From Betaproteobacteria bacterium UBA6910 (GTDB lineage: Bacteria > Pseudomonadota > Gammaproteobacteria > Burkholderiales > UBA6910), in the NCBI GenBank assembly GCA_002451065.1, contig DKBC01000200.1, positions 22,065-43,173 on the forward strand: a DNA stretch of 21,109 nucleotides, given 5' to 3'. Positions 6,672-13,284 of the stretch are shown here, one piece after another. A program made the translations under genes and the position numbers. Every line of letters starts with the position of its first letter. Positions within the stretch are counted from its first letter, which is position 1. The notes under the pieces were generated by a model. The model worked only from the letters and a program-made list of their open reading frames with translations, did no database searches and had not been told where the DNA came from.

Positions 6672-7964
6672 ATGGCGGACGTCGTTGCAACTAATGAAAC
6701 GATCCTGGTTGTCGGAGGCGGCATTAGCGGCATGACCGCCGCGCTCGAGGCGGCCGAATGCGGCAAGCAGGTGGTCCTGGTGGAGAAGAGCCCGACCCTC
6801 GGCGGGCGCACCGCCCTGCTCTACCGCTATTTCCCGAAGCTCTGCCACCCGGTGTGCGGCTTGGAGATCAATCTGCGCCGCATCCGGGGCAACCGCAATG
6901 TCCGCGTCATCACCATGGCGGAAGTGACCGCCATCGAGGGCCGGCGCGGCGACTACACTGCGACCGTCAAAATCGCGCCGCGCTATGTCAACGAAAACTG
7001 CACGGCCTGCGGCGCCTGCGCCGAAGCGGTGTCGGCCGAGTTCCCCAATCCCTTCAACTACCACCTCAACGCCACCCGGGCCGCGTATCTGCCCCACGCC
7101 ATGGCTTATCCGCAGCGCTATGTGCTGGATCCCTCCCTGATCGGCACGCCCGATGCGGAAAAGGCCCGGGCCGCCTGCAAATATGACGCGATTGACCTGG
7201 AGATGGCGGAGGAAACCCTGCAACTCAAGGCGGGCGCGGTGATCTGGGCCACGGGCTGGCAACCCTATGACGCGGCCAGGATCCAGCCCTATGGATACGG
7301 CCGCTTCCCCAACGTGATCACCAGCGTGGAATTCGAGCGGCTGGCGGATCCCCATGGCCCCACCGGCGGAAAACTGCTTCGCCCCTCCGACGGCAAGGAA
7401 GCGAGGAACGTGGCTTTCATCCAGTGCGCGGGTTCCAGGGACGAGAACCACCTCCGCCACTGTTCCCGCATCTGCTGCATGGCATCCCTGAAGCAGACCC
7501 ATTACGTGCGCGAGGCCCACGGCGACGAGGGGCGCTCCACGATCTATTACATCGACATCCGGGCCATCGACCGCTTCGAGGATTTCTACCAGAAGGTGCA
7601 GAAGGACCCGACGGTAAAGTTCATCAAGTCTAAGGTGGCGCGCATCGCCGAGGACGCCCAGACCGGCCATCCGATCCTGCATGGCGTCGACACAGAGGGG
7701 TATCACCGCTATGCCAACGAGCATGACCTGGTGGTCCTCGCCATCGGCATGGCGCCCAGCGTGCCGGCTGGCGATGTGCCGGCGGAGGTCATCGGGGATT
7801 CCAGCGGTTTCCTGGAGGCGGCGGCGGGAGACGGCGCGATTTTCGGCGCGGGCTGCGCCACCAGCGCCTTGGACGTGAATCGCTCGGTTCAGAACGCCAC
7901 TGCGGCGGCACTGCGGGCGATCCAGGTGGTCAACAAGGTTGCCCGGGCGGAGGGGACGGCATGA
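6672..7964 (+). CDS. qmoA: QmoA-type HdrA-like flavoprotein
   Basis: Cytoplasmic FAD and iron-sulfur subunit of a Qmo/Hdr-type electron transfer complex; in known systems QmoABC works with APS reductase (AprBA). At 430 aa it is close to known QmoA. FAD site: VVGGGISGMTAALEA, residues 13-27. The HdrA-type cluster motif is intact, Cys252 (FIQCAGSRD) then Cys264, Cys268 and Cys269 (HCSRICCMASLKQ). A further site has Cys110, Cys113 and Cys116 (CTACGACAEAV) but no fourth Cys nearby; Cys169 (AACKYDAID) may complete it. ATAFG-like Rossmann pieces (VIWATGW, LAIGMAP) follow. GGGAGG four bases upstream supports the ATG. It is the first gene of the operon, and its stop overlaps the start of a small ORF (ATGA). 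An alternative name is HdrA-like protein. Confidence 0.9.
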   Translation: MADVVATNETILVVGGGISGMTAALEAAECGKQVVLVEKSPTLGGRTALLYRYFPKLCHPVCGLEINLRRIRGNRNVRVITMAEVTAIEGRRGDYTATVKIAPRYVNENCTACGACAEAVSAEFPNPFNYHLNATRAAYLPHAMAYPQRYVLDPSLIGTPDAEKARAACKYDAIDLEMAEETLQLKAGAVIWATGWQPYDAARIQPYGYGRFPNVITSVEFERLADPHGPTGGKLLRPSDGKEARNVAFIQCAGSRDENHLRHCSRICCMASLKQTHYVREAHGDEGRSTIYYIDIRAIDRFEDFYQKVQKDPTVKFIKSKVARIAEDAQTGHPILHGVDTEGYHRYANEHDLVVLAIGMAPSVPAGDVPAEVIGDSSGFLEAAAGDGAIFGAGCATSALDVNRSVQNATAAALRAIQVVNKVARAEGTA

Positions 7965-8074
7965 GCTACCCAGCAGGATCCCCAGTGCCCTGGGATGCGG
8001 GCAAGGCGGTGCCGCCGAAAGCCGACAGGTCGTCGGCTCCCTTGGCACACCCGGGTCGGAGGCATAGGTCATGA
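7961..8074 (+). CDS. Small ORF (37 aa) bridging qmoA and qmoB
   Basis: The 106-base gap between qmoA and qmoB is exactly filled by an open frame. Its ATG (7961) overlaps the qmoA stop as ATGA, and its TGA (8072-8074) overlaps the qmoB start as ATGA. GGAGGGG at 7949-7955 is a strong ribosome binding site five bases upstream. The predicted peptide starts MSYPAGSPVPWDAGKAV, is rich in proline (7 of 37) and basic residues, and ends GRRHRS. It has no membrane segment or Cys. Third-position GC looks lower than in the flanking genes. The family is unknown. It may be a real small subunit or only a translated coupler that keeps ribosomes moving to qmoB. The frame is certain; the existence of the protein is inference. 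Confidence 0.45.
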   Translation: MSYPAGSPVPWDAGKAVPPKADRSSAPLAHPGRRHRS

Positions 8075-10296
8075 GTGAGATGAAGACGGCGGCGTATATC
8101 TGCAAGGGCTGCGGCCTCGGCGAGCGTCTCGACGCGGCACAGCTCTCGAAGGTCGCCCAGAAGGAAGGCAAGGCGAACCTGGTGCGGGAGCACGATTTCC
8201 TGTGCTCCGCCGCGGGCGTCCAGATGATCCGCGACGACATCGAGAAGGAGGCGGTGACCCATGTCGCGATAGCGGCCTGCTCCCGCCGGGCCAAGGCCGA
8301 GGCTTTCTGGTTCCCGACCGTTGCCATGGCGCGCGCCAACCTGCGCGAGGGCGTGATCTGGTCACAGCCGGACACCGACGAGGCGCGGGAAGGGACGCAG
8401 GAAATGGCCGACGACTACGTGCGCATGGCCTGCGCCGAAGTGAAGCGGATGAAGCTGCCGGCGGGCAATACCGAGACCGGGCACAACAAGCGATTGCTGG
8501 TGGTGGGGGGCGGCGTATCCGGCATGACGGCCGCCATCGAGGCATCCAACACCGGCTACCAGGTGGTGCTGGTGGAGAAGTCCGGCAGCCTCGGGGGCTG
8601 GGGCGCCAGGCTATGGAAACGCATTCCATTCCAGGAGCCGCTCAAGGACCCGGTGGAAACCGGCGTGACGGATATGATCGACAGGATCGGCGCCGACCCG
8701 AACATAAAGGTCTACCTTAATGCCACGCTCGCCAAGACCACCGGGGCGCCCGGGCGATTCGCGGCGGAAATCGCAGTGGAATCCGGATCCGTGGCGATGG
8801 AAGAGGTGGGTGCCATCGTGCAGGCGTCGGGTTTCGGCACCTACGACATCGCGGAGCTGCCGGAGCTGGGCGGTGGCAAGTCCCCGGACGTGGTGGACCA
8901 GGCGGGCCTGGAAAAGCTCGCGGTGGAAGCGGCAGCCCGGGGACAACCCATACGCCGCCCGTCCGACGGCGGCGAAATCCGCACCGTGGCGTTCGTGCAG
9001 TGCGCCGGCCAGCGAGACGACACGGGTCGGCACCTGCCCTACTGCTCCGGGTTCTGCTGCTCCACCAGCATCAAGCAGGCCATGTATTTCAAGGACGTCA
9101 ACCCGGCGGTGGACACCGTAGTGATCTACACCGACCTGCGGGTGCCCGGCTCCGGCGAGGATTTCTACCGCAGCGGCCAGGAGAAGGGCGTCACCTTCAC
9201 CAAGGGCAAGGTGACCGGGGTGGAGCCCGGAAGCAAGGGGTGCACGGTGAAGTTCCACGATCTGATCCTGAACGACAAGGACGCGGCGATTCAGGCTGAC
9301 CTGGTGGTCCTGGCCACGGGCCAAGTGCCCAATTCGGGGGTTAACGTCGACATTCCGGAGGAGGAGGCCGCCAAGATGGAGGTGAAGCCGGTCTCGATCC
9401 TCAATCTCGACTACCGCCAAGGCCGGGACCTGCCCCAATTGCGCCACGGCTTCACCGATTCCCACTTCATCTGCTTCCCCTACGAGACCCGCCGCACGGG
9501 CATATACGCGGCGGGACCTGTGCGCCGGCCCATGGACATGGCGCAGGCGGTGGAGGACGCCACCGGCGCCACGTTGAAGGCCATCCAGGCCGTGGAAAAC
9601 GCCGAGCTCGGCCGCGCCGCGCACCCGCGATCGGGCGACCTTTCGTTCCCGAGCTTCCGTCGCGACGGCTGCACCCAGTGCAAGCGCTGCACGGTGGAAT
9701 GCCCGTTCGGGGCCATCGACGAGGACGAGCAGCGCTATCCCCTCTTCAACGAGTCCCGTTGCCGGCGCTGCGGCACCTGCATGGGCGCCTGTCCGGTACG
9801 CGTGATTTCCTTCGAGAACTACTCCGTGGACACGGTGGGATCCCAAATCAAGGCGGTGGACATGCCGGACGAATTTTCAGAGAAGCCGCGCATCCTGCTG
9901 CTTGCCTGCGAGAACGACGCCTACCCGGCGCTGGACATGGCGGGGATGAACCGCATCCAGTACAGCGCTTTCGTGCGGGTGATCCCGGTGCGCTGCCTGG
10001 GTTCCGTGAACACCATCTGGATCACCGACGCCCTGAACTCGGGCTACGACGGGGTGATGCTCATGGGCTGCAAGCACGGGGACGAGTACCAGTGCCATTT
10101 CGTGAAAGGCTCCGAGCTTGCCAACTACCGCATGAGCAAGATCGACGACACGCTCAAGCAGCTGGCCCTGGAGACCGAGCGGGTCGCCACCTACGAGGTG
10201 GCGATCACCGACATCGAACGCGTGCCGCAGCTCATCAACAACTACGCGGCGAAGATCAACGAGATCGGCCTGAGCCCGCTCAAGGGCTTCGCCTGA
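8071..10296 (+). CDS. qmoB: QmoB-type HdrA/MvhD flavoprotein
   Basis: 741-residue cytoplasmic subunit joining HdrA-like and MvhD-like modules. The N-terminal Cys11, Cys14, Cys45 and Cys70 (YICKGCG, FLCSAAG, AACSRR) match the HdrA N-terminal cluster. FAD site: VVGGGVSGMTAAIEA (144-158). HdrA central motif: Cys311, Cys325, Cys329, Cys330. Two ferredoxin 4Fe-4S motifs follow, Cys534/537/540/544 and Cys564/567/570/574. The C-terminal MvhD domain starts near 606 with Cys613, Cys642, Cys667 and Cys675 for a 2Fe-2S cluster. This order is that of QmoB, the larger flavoprotein of Qmo. GGAGG at 8058-8062 supports the ATG, which overlaps the stop of the small ORF. hdrC follows after 13 bases, so the products probably form one complex. 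Confidence 0.92.
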   Translation: MSEMKTAAYICKGCGLGERLDAAQLSKVAQKEGKANLVREHDFLCSAAGVQMIRDDIEKEAVTHVAIAACSRRAKAEAFWFPTVAMARANLREGVIWSQPDTDEAREGTQEMADDYVRMACAEVKRMKLPAGNTETGHNKRLLVVGGGVSGMTAAIEASNTGYQVVLVEKSGSLGGWGARLWKRIPFQEPLKDPVETGVTDMIDRIGADPNIKVYLNATLAKTTGAPGRFAAEIAVESGSVAMEEVGAIVQASGFGTYDIAELPELGGGKSPDVVDQAGLEKLAVEAAARGQPIRRPSDGGEIRTVAFVQCAGQRDDTGRHLPYCSGFCCSTSIKQAMYFKDVNPAVDTVVIYTDLRVPGSGEDFYRSGQEKGVTFTKGKVTGVEPGSKGCTVKFHDLILNDKDAAIQADLVVLATGQVPNSGVNVDIPEEEAAKMEVKPVSILNLDYRQGRDLPQLRHGFTDSHFICFPYETRRTGIYAAGPVRRPMDMAQAVEDATGATLKAIQAVENAELGRAAHPRSGDLSFPSFRRDGCTQCKRCTVECPFGAIDEDEQRYPLFNESRCRRCGTCMGACPVRVISFENYSVDTVGSQIKAVDMPDEFSEKPRILLLACENDAYPALDMAGMNRIQYSAFVRVIPVRCLGSVNTIWITDALNSGYDGVMLMGCKHGDEYQCHFVKGSELANYRMSKIDDTLKQLALETERVATYEVAITDIERVPQLINNYAAKINEIGLSPLKGFA

Positions 10297-10309
10297 TGGA
10301 GGACACCTG

Positions 10310-10933
10310 ATGAGCGATCTGAACACCCAGGCCGTCGAGCGCTACCGCAACAACTTCCTCAAGGAAGTGGAGGAAAACGTCGAGGAGGGCCACTGGGTCA
10401 AGATGTGCATGCAGTGCGGGGTGTGCTCGGGCTCCTGCCCCTTTGGCCCCCACTGGGAACATCCGCCCCAGGAGATCTTCATGATGATCCGTGCCGGCAA
10501 GCGCGACGAGGTGCTCGCCTCGGACTCCATGTGGATGTGCACCTCCTGCTACAACTGCATCGTGCGCTGCCCGCGCAAGCTTCCCATCACCCACATCATG
10601 CACGGGCTCGCCAATTACGCCCACCGGCTGGGCATCGCCCCCAAGGGCCAGCCGACCCGGGAGTTCGCCAAGCTGTTCTGGGACAACATGATGAAAAAGG
10701 GCCGGGTGAATGAGATGAAACTCACCATTGGCCACTACTTCCGCAACGGCATCGGGGCCGGCATCAAGGAGGCCATGGCCATGAAGGACGTCGGGCTCGG
10801 CATGCTCAAGGCCAAGCGCCTGAATCCCATGGAGCTGGCGGGCGGTCATGGGCTCAAGGACCTCAAGGGCTTTCACGCCATGGTGGCCAAGGCCAAGGAA
10901 ATCGAGGACCGCAAGAAAGGCTTCGTGAAGTAG
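10310..10933 (+). CDS. hdrC: HdrC-like iron-sulfur subunit
   Basis: 207-residue soluble protein with two complete 4Fe-4S ferredoxin motifs: Cys33/36/39/43 (CMQCGVCSGSCP) and Cys77/80/83/87 (CTSCYNCIVRCP). HdrC relays electrons between the HdrA-type flavoprotein and the HdrB active-site subunit. The C-terminal 120 residues are basic and helical with no membrane span. QmoC would continue from an HdrC-like domain into a cytochrome b membrane domain; this protein stops, and the partner module is encoded as HdrB. GGAGGA seven bases upstream supports the ATG. The gene is 13 bases after qmoB and 9 before hdrB. Confidence 0.92.
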   Translation: MSDLNTQAVERYRNNFLKEVEENVEEGHWVKMCMQCGVCSGSCPFGPHWEHPPQEIFMMIRAGKRDEVLASDSMWMCTSCYNCIVRCPRKLPITHIMHGLANYAHRLGIAPKGQPTREFAKLFWDNMMKKGRVNEMKLTIGHYFRNGIGAGIKEAMAMKDVGLGMLKAKRLNPMELAGGHGLKDLKGFHAMVAKAKEIEDRKKGFVK

Positions 10934-10942
10934 GAGAGACCG

Positions 10943-11854
10943 ATGGCCAAAAAGGAATACGCGTTCTATCCGGGCTGCTCCTCGCAGCTCAAGGCGTCCG
11001 CCTCCAATTACCTGGTGTCGGTCAATTCCATGTGCGAGAAGCTCGACATCAAGATGACCGAGATTCCTGACTGGAACTGCTGTGGCGCCTCGGTCGGGTA
11101 TGGCGAGGGCGGCGAACTCCCGCGTCTTGCCATCTCCGCGCGCAACTTCGCCCTGGCGGAGCAGCACCTACCCGGGCAGGATGTCGTGGCCACCTGCGCC
11201 GCGTGCTGGCTCGCCTCCCGCGAGACCATCGAGCGGCTGGATGCCAGCGCCGAGCTGATGAAGGAGACCAACGAGGCGCTGGCAGCCGCCGGCCTTACCT
11301 ACAGGGGGCAGGTCCAGGCGCGCCACATGGTGGAAGTCCTGATTGATGACTTGGGCTACGAGGAACTGGCCAAGCCGGTGTCAAACCCCCTGGAGGGCCT
11401 CAAAATCGCCGGTTACGTGGGCTGCCAGACCAACCGGCCCTTCGGCATCGCCGGCGAGTCGTTCGAGAACCCCATGTACCTGGACAAGCTGGTGGAGACG
11501 CTGGGCGCGGAGTCCCTGCCCAAGTATGAGCAGAAGGTGACCTGCTGCGGCGGCGCGCTGGCGTTTTCCGAGCCGGACAAGAGCCAGAAGCAGATCCGAG
11601 ACATCGTGGAGTCTGCCTATGACCACGGCGCCGATCTGATCGTGACCCCCTGCCCCCTGTGCCAGGCCAACGTCGAGGTCTACCAGTCCGAGATCAACAA
11701 GAAGCAGGGAACCAAGTTCGCAATGCCGGTGACCTACTACAGCCAACTGATGACCGTGGCTTACGGTGGGACGCACAAGGAAGCGGGGCTGGACGGCCAC
11801 ATTATTGCCCCCGGCAAACTGGAAGAAATTGCGGCCAAGGGCGGCAAGAAGTAG
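10943..11854 (+). CDS. hdrB: HdrB-like CCG-domain subunit
   Basis: 303-residue soluble subunit with two complete cysteine-rich CCG motifs. The first uses Cys12, Cys46-Cys47 (NCCGAS), Cys85 and Cys88 (TCAACW). The second uses Cys161 (YVGCQT), Cys201-Cys202 (TCCGGA), Cys237 and Cys240 (TPCPLC). In methanogen HdrB these motifs hold two non-cubane 4Fe-4S clusters that reduce the heterodisulfide CoM-S-S-CoB, so the same chemistry on a disulfide or thiol is possible here. The substrate is unknown, since these bacteria are not expected to have CoM-S-S-CoB. GGAGAG upstream supports the ATG. It is the last gene before the terminator at 11880. Confidence 0.93.
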   Translation: MAKKEYAFYPGCSSQLKASASNYLVSVNSMCEKLDIKMTEIPDWNCCGASVGYGEGGELPRLAISARNFALAEQHLPGQDVVATCAACWLASRETIERLDASAELMKETNEALAAAGLTYRGQVQARHMVEVLIDDLGYEELAKPVSNPLEGLKIAGYVGCQTNRPFGIAGESFENPMYLDKLVETLGAESLPKYEQKVTCCGGALAFSEPDKSQKQIRDIVESAYDHGADLIVTPCPLCQANVEVYQSEINKKQGTKFAMPVTYYSQLMTVAYGGTHKEAGLDGHIIAPGKLEEIAAKGGKK

Positions 11855-11879
11855 CCACTTTAGGCGGTTACAATGTAGG

Positions 11880-11909
11880 GGGCGGCCACGAGCCGCCCAT
11901 TTCATTTTT
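11880..11909 (+). terminator. Rho-independent terminator after hdrB
   Basis: GGGCGGC (11880-11886) pairs perfectly with GCCGCCC (11892-11898) around the 5-base loop CACGA, followed by ATTTCATTTTT. It begins 25 bases after the hdrB stop and ends just before the next gene's ribosome binding site. It therefore closes the qmo/hdr operon, although partial read-through to the next gene is possible. Confidence 0.85.
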
Positions 11910-11919
11910 GGGAGTTTCC

Positions 11920-12228
11920 ATGCACCCGCAGTCCCTGGACGAATTGATCGACCTGGTGCACGAGGCCATCTACGAAATCGATGAGATGAAGGTTACAGTG
12001 GAGGACTCAGACCCGGAAGACGATTGGGAGCGTTACCGGGACGTGCTGGAACGCCTGGACGGGGTCCTGCGCGACCTCTACGCGGACATGGCCGAAGGGC
12101 GATATCGCGCCGTGGCCGGCATGGATCTGCCCTTCGCCCCCCTGATTCAAGGCCTTGGCGATGAAGTGCCGCTCAAGGCTCTGCTCAAGGCAATCAACGA
12201 AGCCCACCGCAGCGGACTCCAAACCTGA
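11920..12228 (+). CDS. Small acidic hypothetical protein, 102 aa
   Basis: I do not recognise the family. GGGAG nine bases upstream supports the ATG at 11920, and the product MHPQSLDELIDLVHEAIYEI... is strongly acidic in its first 50 residues (DSDPEDDWERYRDVLERLD). It is mostly helical with no cysteines, signal peptide or membrane span; helices around residues 5-22 and 36-60 could form a hairpin. It sits directly after the terminator of the qmo/hdr operon, with no room for a full promoter in between, so expression may depend on read-through. Position suggests but does not prove a link to the Hdr complex. Confidence 0.75.
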   Translation: MHPQSLDELIDLVHEAIYEIDEMKVTVEDSDPEDDWERYRDVLERLDGVLRDLYADMAEGRYRAVAGMDLPFAPLIQGLGDEVPLKALLKAINEAHRSGLQT

Positions 12229-12259
12229 CGGCAGCCTGTCGACAAGTCTATATTTCGCA

Positions 12260-12288
12260 TAGCGATTTCTGGGCGCCAGGCCTATAAT
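12260..12288 (+). promoter_or_regulatory. Probable promoter of the crotonase-fold gene
   Basis: TATAAT (12283-12288) is a perfect -10. The -35 position (TAGCGA, 12260-12265) is a weak match. Transcription would start near 12295, giving a leader of about 47 bases to the ATG at 12342. Confidence 0.5.
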
Positions 12289-12300
12289 CCTCCAAACACA

Positions 12301-12314
12301 GCCCCCTCTGGGGC
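12301..12314 (+). other. Small 5' leader hairpin
   Basis: GCCCC (12301-12305) pairs with GGGGC (12310-12314) around CTCT, close to the predicted transcription start. No U-tract follows. It may stabilise the messenger or reflect chance. The ribosome binding site GGAGGAG (12325-12331) lies after it and is free. Confidence 0.35.
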
Positions 12315-12341
12315 AACATTATCGGGAGGAGCGCACCCACC

Positions 12342-13148
12342 ATGAGTACGGCCACGGCTGCGGTTGCTACCGCCGGTCCGGTGTTATTGCGTGAAGACGC
12401 GGACGGCATTACCACCCTCACCCTCAATCGTCCCCTGCAGTTCAACGCCCTGAGCGGCGATCTGCTGGCCGCGTTACAGGCGGAGCTAGAGCGCATCCAG
12501 AGCGATGACTCGGTACGGATCGTGATCCTTGCCGGCGCCGGGAAAGCGTTTTGCCCGGGCCACGATCTCAAGGAGATGCGCTCCAACCAGAACCGGGATT
12601 TCATCCAGGGCCTGTTCGAGCAGTGCAGCCGTGTGATGATGACGCTCACCCAGATTCCGCAACCCGTCATCGCCAGGGTCCACGGCATCGCCACCGCCGC
12701 CGGCTGCCAGTTGGTGGCCCAGTGCGACTTGGCGGTCGCTTCCGAGAATGCCAGGTTTGCCACCTCCGGCATCAACGTCGGTCTGTTTTGCGCCACGCCG
12801 GGGGTTCCCCTTTCCCGTAACCTATCCCGCAAGCGCGCCATGGAAATGCTGCTGACGGGGGATTTCATCGACGCCCGGACCGCGCTGGACTGGGGCCTGG
12901 TGAACCGCGTGGTTCCGGCCGATCAACTCGACACCACGGTTCTCGAGCTCGCCAGCAAGATCAAAGCCAAGACGCCGGTGGCGGTGGCTGCCGGAAAGCG
13001 CGTCTTTTATCGCCAGCTGGAACAGGGCCTCGAGCGGGCCTACGCCCTCGCCAGCGAAACCATGACCTGCAACATGATGGCCGAGGACGCCGCGGAAGGC
13101 ATTGACGCCTTCATGCAGAAGCGTCCGCCGGTCTGGCGCGGACGCTAG
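12342..13148 (+). CDS. Crotonase-fold protein (ECHDC3-like) lacking both catalytic glutamates
   Basis: 268-residue member of the enoyl-CoA hydratase/isomerase superfamily. The fold and CoA oxyanion elements are clear: LNRPLQFNALS (28-38), GKAFCPGHDLKEM (67-79) and RVHGIATAAGCQLVAQCDLA (112-131). Aligned to mitochondrial enoyl-CoA hydratase, Glu144 corresponds to Gln123 (GCQL) and Glu164 to Gly143 (TSGINVG), so normal water addition to an enoyl-CoA is unlikely. PQPVIARVHGIATAAGCQL and FATSGINVGLFCATPGV match the ECHDC3 subgroup, whose reaction I do not know. It has its own promoter and leader and the start is well supported. The first 12 residues are an Ala/Thr-rich tail. Confidence 0.88.
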   Translation: MSTATAAVATAGPVLLREDADGITTLTLNRPLQFNALSGDLLAALQAELERIQSDDSVRIVILAGAGKAFCPGHDLKEMRSNQNRDFIQGLFEQCSRVMMTLTQIPQPVIARVHGIATAAGCQLVAQCDLAVASENARFATSGINVGLFCATPGVPLSRNLSRKRAMEMLLTGDFIDARTALDWGLVNRVVPADQLDTTVLELASKIKAKTPVAVAAGKRVFYRQLEQGLERAYALASETMTCNMMAEDAAEGIDAFMQKRPPVWRGR

Positions 13149-13284
13149 GCCGATTCGCCGGTCCTCGCTTGGGTCCACGGATGAATTCCCGGGGGAGCAG
13201 GAAATCCGCGAAAGCGTTATCCCGGGACCGCGTACCGCAGTGCGCCCTTCGCCCCCTTTTACGGGCGTTCCGCGCACCCCCCCC

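Noticed and set aside
6621..8375. 584-codon minus-strand frame over qmoA
   Set aside because: Antisense shadow of qmoA and the qmoB start; its composition is His/Arg/Ala-rich without motifs.
8611..9846. 411-codon minus-strand frame over qmoB
   Set aside because: Antisense shadow; the sense strand has complete FAD and cluster motifs.
6672..11854. Lipoate-linked sHdr system (hdrC1B1A-hyp-C2B2)
   Set aside because: Only one hdrC and one hdrB are present, two HdrA-like genes lead the operon, the larger has an MvhD domain, and no lipoate-binding protein gene is nearby. The order fits qmoAB plus hdrCB instead.
13102..13284. N-terminal extension of the GGDEF/EAL protein
   Set aside because: It would overlap the end of the crotonase-fold gene, reads as Arg/Pro-rich sequence, and would put 61 extra residues before the first membrane helix.
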